Below are positions 1-11,194 of a stretch of 64,000 nucleotides of DNA, one piece after another. Within the stretch, counting starts at the first letter, position 1; each line of letters begins with the position of its first letter. Below the pieces are notes generated by a model that was not told the origin of the DNA, did no database searches, and saw nothing but the letters and a program-made list of their open reading frames with translations. This DNA is from Fistulifera solaris. Taxonomy: Eukaryota; Bacillariophyta; Bacillariophyceae; Naviculales; Stauroneidaceae. The stretch lies in contig AP026151.1 in assembly GCA_030295235.1 (NCBI GenBank), positions 434,001-498,000 of the forward strand, given 5' to 3'. The position numbers were made by a program, and so were the translations under genes.

Positions 1-42
1 ACAGGAGAGGTGAACCTAAAAGTTTTCGATGCAGAAAGGAGT

Positions 43-3000
43 TCAAAAGTCCACCATTTGGGGAACATAGCCCCAATCAGCAAATTTGTCGCAGAGCGTA
101 TCTCGAGTTTTACAAAGGTAGACGATTGCCGTAGTAACGCTGCTTAACACGTCGCCGTTTGCTTCGGCGACGACTGCAGTGCTTTGAGAGGTTTCGATGA
201 CAGCTGATGGCGAGGAACAAAAAGTCTCTAGCTCTTTCTTCCATCGCTGTAGGAGATGTTCTAAAAACGATGAAGGATCTCGTAGCTGGAACGTCGGCTC
301 TTTGAGAAAACGAGAAACGTAAACACCGCCGATGTATAACTCTTTCTCAAGACGTTGGTACCTCACGATTGTATCTGGTGGAATCGTATAATTCTCAGTT
401 TTTCCGCCCAGGGCCTTCTTTGTCTCTACCAGGGTATCTAGAAGCTCAGAGAGCACTCTTCGAATTTCTGCTCGCATCGAGCCATCCCAGATGAGCTCAG
501 GTGTATCAGCACTGGAATCAAAAGCTTCAAGCATCTGTTCCGGTCCCTCTTTTAACTTAAAAATTAAAGTCCGCGGAAGGAAACGCGTCAAGTGATTATC
601 TGTTGTTCGATTGAGTTAGATAAAAAAGCGAATCGAAGCCTTGTTCATGATTAACGTACCAATATGCGTCCCTGCCAAGGGATCCCATGTCATCTTTGAT
701 AGTGTCTTGGCTGCTCCTACTCGGGAACTCCAGGTCTTTGTGAACTGAGAGTAACCCACGACGACACCGAGTAGCTCCAACCAAACGCTAGACGAGACAA
801 TTTGCGAGGCAATAACTCGAGAAGAAGAAAGAGCTTCGAGAACCTTCCAACCGTTATTCTTCCGCTTCGAATCTTTCATTTCGCCACCATCTGAAGAGTG
901 TTCACTGTCGTGAAGGTCGGGACTCTCAATAAGATCCACAAGTCTCCAGAGAACACCCTCATTGGCCACCGAAGTTGCGAACGCCTGATTAGAACTAATG
1001 ATAGACAAAGCCTCAGCTCCAGAGTCAAATACCTTTTACGAAAAATGAGTGTATAGAAATATCTCGCGCAGCAACAATCACATGGTCTCACCTCTAATTC
1101 CTCCGGGACATTTAGCAAGCTTAAAAAAAGCGAAACGACGAGCGCGGGGCATTCCTCTAGGGCGCTGGTCACGATTCCGTCCACTCGACAAAGTGCGACA
1201 AGGGAGGCTACTACGAGCAAAAATGCCTCTGATTCCACATAACATCCTTCGTTTTGCTCAGCCGGTAGACCAAAGCTAGCTAGATCTTGCACCAATTTTG
1301 ACATGTTCAGACTAAAGGCAAGGTATCGGCACATTGCAACACAGAAAGCGACAGGATTCGGGATCTTTCCTAGCGCCTCCTTTCCGTGCTTGTTAAAGAT
1401 CCTGAGATAAACGCCTCCTACCTTCACTTCTCGCTTCAGCTCCTCGTAGCAAAAATCGCTGATAACACGAAATTCTTCTTCTATCGTTGTATACATCGTA
1501 AATGGTCGTTTTTCTTCCACGCATTCAATAAATTTTTCCAAATATTTTTGCATCGAAGACTTCCAGATAATAGTTGCTGTTTCAGTGTTAGAGTTGAGAA
1601 CACGGAGAATTTCGTCGCTGCGCTGGTTTCTTAACATCAAAGCGACTGGATCGGTCAATAAAACTTGTAACGCGGACAATACATCATCCCTTATTGGCGA
1701 GTCTTTAATGGAACCCGACAGCATGCCGAGAGCTCGCACTGAGTTCTTTGCAGGAATATTTATCATCGACGGAACGCCTTCCCCGTTGGCACTGTTTCCT
1801 TCTGATTCCGCGGTCACGTCGTAAGTCAAAGTAGCCCGAATCAAAGGCCAAATTATACCACTTTTGGCAAGTTTTTCTTGTAAAATGCCGTCCCTGGCCA
1901 TATTAGCAACACAGTCAATTGCAAACGCTTTCGTTTGTTCTTCATCGTCACTCGGCTGGCCGTTGAGATTCAAGCTACCATCGATACAACGCCGAAGATC
2001 AAAGAAAATGACTTCTTGTTTATCCATGGACTTTGCTGCGCTCCTTCCGCTCTCATAGTACATGATGCCGGAAAGTGTTTGAACGGTAAACCGTATGATA
2101 CGGCGTAAAATGTCAGAAATCCCTCTGCTCTGTCCTGACTTCTTTACAGCCAGCAGCGATACCATGGAAAACGAAAGAAGAGAGGTCAAACAAGGAACGC
2201 CTTCTTCAACAACCAGCTCCTCTGCATTGAGCGGTGACACGAGGCAAGTTCGGAATACCAACTCGGTTGTCATCTGAATGAGTTCAGCAATTTCTTTCTT
2301 CAAAAGGGACATTTCAAAATCTGATCGTCATTCTCATTTACAAGCATTTCGTAATAGGAAGATGGAAGCCTGAGGCACGACAAAAGGACTTGATAAGCAG
2401 GATATTTATACCGTCTCATTTCCTTCTCGTATCGACGACAAATGAGCAGTTGAGCTTGTATCAAAATCTGGATGTTTTTCATCGAGGCTATAAAGAGAAG
2501 CCCATCGTGTGCCTCGGCATTAAGATTCGGATCAGAAGTGCCATCAAACGGAGCAATCTTGCCCCCGCCTTCCAGCAGAGGCTGCAACAACTCGTAAGAT
2601 GCCTGAATAGACTCAAACATGTCTCTGCCTGAGGGATTCTTGTCTGGGTGGTATACACGAGCGAGCCGTCGGTAAGCTTTCCGCAACTCCTTGATACTGT
2701 CCCCTACTTTGAGTTCCAAAATTTGACGCGCACGATCTTGCGCATCTTCGCTACTTCCATTATCCTCACTCAAAGACTTTTTGAAATGCTCTAGACACGA
2801 TCGAAACACTTCAACTGGTTCAGCCATAGGCCAATCAGGGAAACGACCTTCGTCGCACAGGTTGCAAAGATAATAATTGTGACAAAAATTTCTTTCTCGA
2901 GGCGAGGGTACGCAACACCCGGCATCGGACAGTACTCGTACTCTGTTCCGTTGTTCTGGAAGAGACGCAACGGAAAATCACCTAGATGCTGCCGAATCAT

Positions 3001-6000
3001 CTCAATTAGATGCTTCCTCATTTCAAACGTCCAAATTACTTCTGGTGTGTCGGAACCACCGACAAACACATCGGCAAACCGCTCTGGCCCATAATTGACT
3101 AATATATGGAGAAGCCCTTCAGGTAAGAGTTGTCCAAGGATGCTTCGTTCTTTCAGCGGAATCTCATCTTGTGCAGCTGCTGCTGAAAATCCTGATCTGA
3201 AATGCTGTTCTAGGTGGGTTGCATGGAGTAGCTTGGCTATCCCTTTAAAATTATTTCCTTGGTAGCAACACGCAAAGAAGAAAATGCCTGTTAAATAAAG
3301 CTTCTGGATGGCGCGATCGTTCTGTCGTGTGATTTTGTAAACAAGGTCAGCTGCTTGATCCACTAAGTCTGCGTTATTGCAAAGAAGAGCCTGGCATAAG
3401 GTTGCTAGTGGGTTTGTGTCGTTATTCGGTGCCCGAGTCGAAAGAATTCGCTTCGATATTGGAATGGGTAAATATGGAACGCCCCTGTTGTCGACACTCT
3501 TGTGCAAATCTAATATTCTTGTAAGCGCGTTGAGTGCCAGTCTCGCAACATCTGCAGGGGCGGAGATAACGCTACTTCCAGCGTCAGTGCAGAGAGTCCA
3601 TCGTAATTGCCAAACGCTATCAAGTCTTTTCCATTTACCCGTGTCAATCTGAATTTCATCGACAACATCAGATTGGTCATCAATGTCGTACTCTTCGACA
3701 TGAGCAGTTGTCACCAAATCATAATGACTCAAAGACCCTGAATCAATCATTTGACGTAAGTTCGAAAGACGAAAAGGGCCCCGAATCTTTTCTGGAGGAG
3801 GAGGTATCTTAGCTGTTGAAGCAACATACCACACAGCAGGACAGACCATATCACTAGACACTTGAGCTGATTGTTGCGCTGCGGCTGTAATATCGGAACC
3901 ATCTGTGATAAGAATATCTTTGGCTCCAACCGACAAAGCGCGACTCAGCGAATTCGAAATTATTTGGCTGCGATCGGTGTGAGCCCAAGCCACGAATTGG
4001 CAGAGTTGGCTTATACTTTCGATGTTCAACAGTTGTTCAGCATTCTCAGGAATGTCGGCTGAATCTGACTTATCAGAATCACCTAATATGACCGCCAGCA
4101 ATTTGAGTAACCTATGCTGCGTTTCTAAGCTTCTTGTCGTACACATGGTTCGTACGATTATCATAACATCGGTAAATGGTCCAATCTTCGCCGCGTGAAT
4201 GGCATACAATTTTTCGATGCATCGAATCACCATATTTGTTATCTGTGCATACAGCGAAATGTGAGACGGTAAGCTTAAGCGATCTATGATAGGGGGAGCT
4301 GCCTACTTACTTGCTCATCGCGATCAATCTCACAAAGAAATCTACGAAATAGATGCTCAAATAACCGAACTGGTTCATCCCAACTTTTGATAAACCCATC
4401 CCCAGCTTCCAACCATAGGCGCATGTATATATTGCCCACGACCAGCTCCTTGTCCAAAGAAGGATAATCCACTCTGAACTGCTGGTGATTCCACGCTATC
4501 CCATCTAATCCACGTGCTTCCGTTTCACGTCTCATGAACGCAATCTCGCTTTCCAGAGAGATCCGCAGTTCTCGTCTGGTTTGAAGGGACCAGATGAGAT
4601 CAGGGAGGTTGTGGTCTTTCGTGAGTACATGGAAGAAAATGCGAAAATTTTCCACTAGCGGTCCCTTTTTGTTGTCGATCGTGGTTGCTGCAGCAAGATT
4701 GATTCTTGACCGAAGTCGATCCATATTGGTTCCGGCACCACCGTAAGCTGTTTCGACACTGCCTTCTGGCGATGTCTCGCCTATACTGTCTCTCTCTAAT
4801 TCATCCAATTGCTCCTCTTCAACTTTACTTAAAAGAGGCATGCTAAGATACGTCAAGAATCCATGAGGCACCATCCGTCGGAGCAATCGCTTCTCGGGGC
4901 AACCTGCCGGACCTGACAACCACAAGCTGCAGAGATATCTACTAAGAAATCTTTGACCTTCCATTGGGCTGTATACAGCCAAATAAAAATGCTCTAACAA
5001 AACAGCCAGACTCAACGCCTCGTCTCTGATTGCTTTAGCAGCAGATGGTGCATGAGTCAGCAGTATATGCAGCAGTAAAGCGGTATTTTCTATAACGCAA
5101 GGGGAATGGGACTTTAGAGCTGACAGCAAACCCCGATACCTGAACATGTTGTTATGAAGAAGTGAGCAATCAATAGCCAGCGAACATATTCATCATGATA
5201 CTTGCCTTTGCGCCAAAGCCGAAACAAACATATTAAAATGATCTGGACTTGTGGTGTCATGAAAAGAACACAAAACGCTTTGCAAGATATCGCTAGCAGC
5301 CATAAGAATGAGTTCCGAGACCCGTTGTCGTCGGTCCTGACTGGATGACTTTGTCTCAACAAGAGACGAAACAATTTCCGTGACGAGCTCCGGCCCCCCG
5401 CACATGAAAATAACATTTTTGTTCACGTACTCTGACTCTTGATCGCGCGAATCTTCGTTTCCAGACAAAAGGACACCCAACACGCGCAGCGCCCAAAATT
5501 GACTAAAGATATCCTGCTGTGGAAAAGCGCTGAACAAAGATGGAATAGCTTCATGGAATGTTGTCAACTCCGTGGAAACTTTATAGCCAGTAATTGTCTT
5601 CGACAAACGATAGAGAGTCTGCAAAATGGTACTCACAGCAAACTCTCGTGTTATGAGACGCTCTTCTAAAATCTCAGCGTCTTTCTGTGGCATAATTGGT
5701 GAAGTCACATGAAAAAGGCCCGCTAGCAATCCCCACAGCGCTCCAATGGTTCCTGATATAATTTTGTCTTTTCCCGTTGCTGGCAAACCCGCGGAATCAG
5801 GCGAGACACTGGCGTTGAATTCGATACAAGCCTCTACTAACGTGTCACACTCTTCTAGCAAATTGAAGTTCTCCCCTTGACGCTCACCAAAGATATGAGA
5901 AGCGTATGCATACGTCTGAGTTGCCAAGTTATAGACCTTTTGAAGACAGTATAGAGGAATAGAGAGAGGCTGGAACAAGGCTGCCGCTCCCGATGTTTGA

Positions 6001-7633
6001 GAGGCCGCGGCAACATTGGACGTTGTCAGCAACGACTGACCGAAAGGTGTCAATGAATATCCGTCACTTGCTACATTTGATACGTAAACTGATACACTTC
6101 CACTGCTGCGCCCAGAGTTATCTCTGCTTTTTGATTCGTCCACGTTGAGCATGCATCGAGTAGCGAGACCAGCATGGAGTCACGTTCACTGCATCCATAA
6201 GTTCGGCTAGAACCATCTCGAAATTCTATCTTTATTTCATCGGGCGGAAGCCGAATAAGACCCGAAATACCAGATAAACGTCGACAAGAAACAATCCCGC
6301 CATCGCGTTCGACTAAATAGCCCGCCGACGTGATGGTTAACTGCCGCGATACTATACCACCCAGAAAGGCGTTGTCGTCATCCACGTACGCACTGTCATG
6401 TCGACGCGTCGCCTTCCGCACCGGCCATGAAATGACCGTTGCGCCCACATCTATTTGTCGTCTCGACGTCATCCACTGCGCTATGGTCATACTTGTGCCA
6501 GATGCTCCCGTCATGAGGCCCAAAATGGCCATTTGATCGCCCGTATATCGTATGAGTTCATTTCGATTGTTGCGACCCACGGGGTGCACCAGATAGAGGC
6601 ACGACTTGAATGGCTGATGAAAATGAACCATCACCCCTCGTTCATCGTCAGCAACAGGGACGAGTTCGCGGATATCCGTGTATCGATAGGTTTGTAGTAC
6701 GTTATTGGTTCGCGGATGTATCTCGACGAGACCGTAGGGCTTGGCGTGCAAGTGAACCGGTCGCGTCGTTCCGTGTCGTGTGTAGCGTTCAACCTGAGAC
6801 CAGACGCCCACCACACTCGGTGACATTTGCCCCGCCGCATCTTGACATTCCAGCAAAGCCGTCAACACGTGCGCGCGGTGTACATCGTGGCAAGATAATT
6901 TCAAAACGTCTTTACCGACTTGCAATAGAATCGTTTCACCTTCTTTGGCTTGCCATTCGGTAATGGCCGAGTAGGGCCATCGATTCGTCTCTTGCAGGCT
7001 GTCATTGGTGGGATCATAGGTGGCGAAATCGTGCGCATTCAAAATCAACAGCCGCGTATATCCGGTTCTCCAAGAACGGAGCTTCGTGACTTGAAATCGA
7101 TAGAGCGGCCGTTGATCATTCTTCCCGCGTTCCTGTCGATCTTTTTCGTGTTGAGATACCATTTTCTGTGAAGGCGTAAAGCCTAAATTGACTTTCGGGT
7201 CGTGTCCTCGTTGGAAGAAATGTTGCAATTTGGCAGTCAATTTCTTGGTTCCAGCCACCACTTTCATCGTATTTTCCACTGGCTCCATAACGGCTGGATG
7301 ATTCGAGCTCGCCGGTGCTCCAAACGCTGGACTCAGCTGTGCATGAGTCAACGGATAAGGCTGACCAGGAAGTCGTTGCGGCGTGTGAATTTGTTGTTGC
7401 GAGAAAGGCTGCTGCTGCTGCTGGGGCGGGTGTTGTTGAACGTGCTGCGGCGGAAGCAAGGTGGGATGCTGTTGAAAGCTCTGCTGCAGAGAGGATTGTT
7501 GCATGGATTCCGGACTAAAAGCGCCACCTGCCGGCTGCGACTGAAACGCTGGTTGATTCGGATTCCAAGCTGTTTGCTGTTGCTGCTGTTGATGTCCTTG
7601 CATCGTCCGGTGATGCGGATTCTGCGCTGACAT
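43..7633 (-). CDS. DNAJC13: RME-8/DNAJC13-type endosomal DnaJ protein
   Basis: Encodes a protein of about 2,440 residues. RME-8 recruits Hsc70 to early endosomes and acts in clathrin and retromer sorting. The J domain lies near 2620-2720 with an HPDKNP motif. A GYF_2-like domain lies near 3560-3850. Four IWN-type repeats (LIW, VIW, IIW, LIW) lie near 4590, 3040, 1570 and 490, two on each side of the J domain, which is the RME-8 layout. The N-terminus is Gln-rich. The start is the first ATG, 7631-7633; the frame is open a little further upstream but only with TTG. Introns supported by splice sites and frame: 5140-5205 (GC-AG), 4243-4310, 1033-1091 and 600-659. Reading frame changes without a convincing intron near 6100-6150, 2865 and 2325; each fits one missing base. 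The stop is at 43-45, so the gene is complete. Confidence 0.93.
5140..5205 (-). other. GC-AG intron in the RME-8 gene
   Basis: On the minus strand the exon ends CAAAG and the intron begins GCAAGTATC and ends TTCAG. Joining at these sites restores an uninterrupted frame (ALAQ-R-YRGLL). The GTATCA three bases further on would break the frame, so the GC donor is the consistent choice. The intron is 66 nt long. Confidence 0.7.
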
Positions 7634-8123
7634 TTTCTTTCTCCGCCGGCTTTGTGTTGACAAAACAAACTTTTTTCTAAATCAAAAGCAAATCCTATAC
7701 TACTGGCGGCTTACTCCTCTTAAAGAATAAATTTTGAGTAGACACAAGGAAAGAAGATCATATACTTCGATAGATCTTTCGAATATAAGTCACGGCAAAT
7801 GCTTTTCGTTGACAGCATTTTCTTGCTGTCGTTTTGCGCGTGCTTCGCTGCACTCAACGGTCCGAATCGTTGTATGTAGAACAACTACGTAGTACACGGG
7901 AATCCTGAGTCGAGAATGGCACTGGGCAAAGTTAGTCCCGCTTTTTGTCACACCGCGTTGCCCGTGCAACTAGGGAGGCGGATCCGGGCGGATGCTGTAC
8001 AACAAGAACGGCAAAACAGAATATAGTCTAACCTGATCATGACGCCTTTTCTATATTCATTTAATCAATCCTTCATCACATTCGTTAAATGAGCTCAATT
8101 CGCACTTCAACAGACAATGATGA
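7634..8123. other. Intergenic, upstream of RME-8
   Basis: No convincing ORF or RNA gene. The stretch must hold the RME-8 promoter and the 3' end of the next minus-strand gene. I see no distinctive motif. Confidence 0.5.
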
Positions 8124-9290
8124 CTAGCCTTCGTCAGGAGCTTCGTCTTTCAAAACGACTTCGACATTGGAAAAGATCAACAGGTGATTCCCCGCAGCCG
8201 CCTTCCATTCCACAAGGCAATGACTCATATCCAAATTTACAAAGTACTCTTCGCCTTGGTGGCAATGTAAGACCCGCGATTTATTGGGTCGATGACCGGC
8301 CAATTCGCGGTAACCGCTCGGCTGGTGACCACCCAGGCGTTGTCGGACGCGGTCTCGTTGCCAGGTACGCTGCTGCTTCCACGTTTTATCATTTAAATTA
8401 ACCTTTTTTCTTTGCTCATAACAATAGTACCGACCCACATCTTGTAGTGCTCCTACGAGGAGGATGGAGGGTGACGCATCGTCCGGATGGTCGAAAAAGG
8501 CATCCAGTTCGGCCTGCTCTCGGGGAGGCCATGAATCGGGTATTTGTAACAGGGGTGGAGCATCGTACGGCCGCCGTGCGATTTCGGTGGGAAGCATCGG
8601 CGTTCTTGGGATGGTGCGTCGTTTCGGACGATGGTCACCTTTTCTCTTTTTTCGTTTCCGTAACAACTCCATGTCTTTTTCCTTCTGTTGCTCTTCATCC
8701 ATGAGTACGGAATTATCGTCATCTTCGACTTGTTTCGTTTTGTAATACAGACGTTGCGGAATTTCCTGGACCAACTTGTGGACGAGACTCCAATCATGAG
8801 GCCAATCGGTATGACCGGCACGACCCCACGCATCCAATTGGTCGATTACGGTCGCGGGGTCCGGCTCTTCGGTCGAATTTTCGGGTTGAGGGCATTGCAA
8901 ACTCCAAAGACGTCCCAATGTTGTGAGGTTACCGGGTACTATGGATTCTTCTTGACGAGTACTAGTATTGTTTTGTGTCGCTCTCGGAAGGAACGGCGAT
9001 TGCTGATAATAGAGCGTTTCACGGCCGCTTTCAACGACACGATCGATCCATGCGGCCGCGATGTGAAATCCCGCCCGACACAATCGCTCCTTCCAGCGCT
9101 GGGCGACGGCGTCACACGCCGCTTGCGCTTGCTGTACCGCATCTTCGTGCAGTTGATACGTTTCTTCATCGACCATCGCACAGGATTGAATTAAAATTTG
9201 CAAGGCGACTTCGCGCAGCGTCGCTTGAATCCAAGTCGCCATGTGGGCTTGTGCTGCTGTCGAAGCTTGTTCTTGAATGACTTGTTCCAT
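8124..9290 (-). CDS. Unknown protein, 388 aa
   Basis: A single uninterrupted frame of 388 residues. I chose the ATG at 9288-9290 (MEQVIQEQAS) over an in-frame upstream ATG at 9524, because the extra 78 residues look like translated 5' UTR. The N-terminal 120 residues are Ala/Gln-rich and probably helical. The middle carries a strongly basic stretch (RKRKKRKGDHRPKRR), a possible nuclear localisation signal. The C-terminal third is globular-looking, with a Trp/Tyr-containing segment near 8200-8480. I recognise no family. The gene is divergent from the dephospho-CoA kinase gene, with about 275 nt between the two starts, so the promoter region may be shared. Confidence 0.7.
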   Translation of the reverse strand: MEQVIQEQASTAAQAHMATWIQATLREVALQILIQSCAMVDEETYQLHEDAVQQAQAACDAVAQRWKERLCRAGFHIAAAWIDRVVESGRETLYYQQSPFLPRATQNNTSTRQEESIVPGNLTTLGRLWSLQCPQPENSTEEPDPATVIDQLDAWGRAGHTDWPHDWSLVHKLVQEIPQRLYYKTKQVEDDDNSVLMDEEQQKEKDMELLRKRKKRKGDHRPKRRTIPRTPMLPTEIARRPYDAPPLLQIPDSWPPREQAELDAFFDHPDDASPSILLVGALQDVGRYYCYEQRKKVNLNDKTWKQQRTWQRDRVRQRLGGHQPSGYRELAGHRPNKSRVLHCHQGEEYFVNLDMSHCLVEWKAAAGNHLLIFSNVEVVLKDEAPDEG

Positions 9291-9565
9291 TGTTGTGGCA
9301 ATAATGTCATGTTCGAAGGAATGAAGAAAAGCAAAACAACAAATTAAAAATCGAGGCGCACTAAAATCTCGATTAAAAGTCACTAGGGTTAGCGGTTTCT
9401 GGTTGGTGCGGAAATGGATTCGGTGACGACTTATTAGTGACTCAAGGATTTCGTTCATGACTCGCTTATGCATTCTGTGTTTTTGCCTCGCACACGCGAG
9501 ATGCATGGCAAAACGTTTTGACAAATAATGCGATCAATCCTCAATCATTATCATTTCAAATCATT

Positions 9566-10970
9566 ATGGTCTTCATATCGACACTGCAAGTTCTATTGGG
9601 TCAACCGTCGGCACGGTCCGTCTTTGCTTTTGGCGTCCGTTATTTGACACACCGCATGGCGTGGGAAGAAATGGTCCTGGGATGTTTCTTTACCTTTCCC
9701 CTTTCGCTGTTGGTGGCGCATTTGACGGTTCGGATGGCGGCAGCCGGATGGCGACCGTCTTGGATCCGATCGGATCTGTGGACGACCTTTTAATTACGGT
9801 CGTGGGAGATGTCTTTTGGAAATTTTATTGCCCTCATTGCAATGTTTGCCTCCGCCGACGGATCCGGGGCCCGATGTCTTTGCGGAAATGGTGTGGGAGG
9901 ATACCGATCAGAGTCCCTTCGAGCCAGAAACGGCGCTAACATTCTGGATGTGGTTCCAGCGTGTCTGGGGATTCGCTTGTCCCAGTCGCCTGGATCGTCA
10001 CCAATTGTTGTCTCCGGACGCGGTCGGTTCGCTCTTGACGCTCCGCCTTTTCTTCATGTGCCTAGGTGTTTATTTGGGGGAATCCTTTTGCCCATTGCAC
10101 TCACGGGAGGCATCGCTTGCGGAAAGTCGATCGTCGCACAATTGTTGGTCGATCCGCGCCACGAAAAGAAGGGCCGCAGCAAACGTCGCAAGCCGACGAC
10201 GAAAAGTGAACGCTCGCGGGGAATGTTTGGGAATCATCATTTGGAAGAAGAAGAGGGGACGTTTTATTTAGTCGATGCGGACAGCATCGGACACGAATCT
10301 TGTTGCCGCCGTCCGTGTTGGCGTCGGGCAATAAAGGAACGTCTGAGGAAGAAGGGGAATATACTGTGTATCCGAATGAATCCGTTTTTGAAGAAGTCGT
10401 GGACGTGTTTGGTGATGCGGAAGCGGATCATCGCAACATTCTAGACGACAATGGTCTGATCGACCGCCGCAAACTCGGTGCCATTATTTTTCAGGACCCC
10501 ACCCAACGTCGCGCTTTGAATCAAATTACGCACCCCCGCATCATTCTCATTCTGCTCAAGCGTCTGCTGTACGGCATTTTTGGTCCAACCATGACTTTGT
10601 TTGTGCCGATGTTCCCCTCTTGTTCGAAAGCGGCCAACTCCGACGGCTCTTCGGCATTGTGATTGTGGTGGCCTGCGATCCTGAACTGCAATTGCAACGA
10701 CTGAAGACGAGAAATCCGGACTTGACGGAACAGCAGTGCCGCGACCGCATAGCGAGTCAAATGCCGATCGAAGTCAAGGCAAAGATGGCCGATATTTGTA
10801 TATGGAACAATGGAGATTTGGATGCCTTGGCGGATCAAGTCGCAGAAGTCCGAAGGGATGTCATGGGTCGCGTGTACGGAATCGGAATGTCGCTCTTCCA
10901 AATGCTTCTGTTGGTCGGCGGTTCGTTATCATTGGCCGTCACATCGAAGCTGTTTTTGATGTGGAACTAG
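9566..10970 (+). CDS. Dephospho-CoA kinase (CoaE/DCAKD-like), frame-broken
   Basis: Catalyses the last step of CoA synthesis, ATP-dependent phosphorylation of dephospho-CoA. Family signatures are all present but in three frames: P-loop GGIACGKS near 10110-10135, VDADSIGHE near 10272-10298, a DRRKLG/HP block near 10460-10540, and VPLLFES near 10607-10630. The C-terminus has a hydrophobic segment (near 10880-10965), as in animal DCAKD. About 180 residues precede the P-loop, including a hydrophobic stretch (near 9680-9740), longer than usual for the family. Frame breaks lie near 9775-9800, 10060-10085, 10298 and 10605; the last three each fit one missing base. The start ATG is 9566; an in-frame ATG at 9518 is also possible. 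Either heavily affected by sequence error or a decayed copy. The intact motifs favour error. Confidence 0.75.
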
Positions 10971-11194
10971 ATGCTGGAGCTATATCGTTCAAAGCGCCTC
11001 GGAAGATACTCATTTTGTTTATGCTATTATACAGAAGTTACGATAAAACAAATATTACGTTATTGCTTTACTTCATTATTAATTGCGGCGTACAGATACG
11101 TTACTAAGAGTTATTCGAGTTCAGCGATGACTGAAAATAATCCTGATAAGTAGCCTTCAAAGCAGTACATCAGAATCTCTCATAGCGGAGCTGT

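Noticed and set aside
7370-7610. Gln-codon repeats at the RME-8 start as a satellite
   Set aside because: They are ordinary CAG/CAA-rich coding sequence for a polar N-terminus, not a regular tandem array.
6330-7630. Several plus-strand frames opposite the RME-8 N-terminus
   Set aside because: They lie antisense to a well-supported coding region, overlap one another and show no protein features.
43-7633. RME-8 as a pseudogene because of its frame breaks
   Set aside because: All domains and repeats are intact, breaks are single-base, introns splice cleanly and many neighbouring genes show the same type of break.
9816-10271. Independent gene for the 151-codon frame
   Set aside because: It is one segment of the frame-broken dephospho-CoA kinase; the adjoining frames complete the family motifs.
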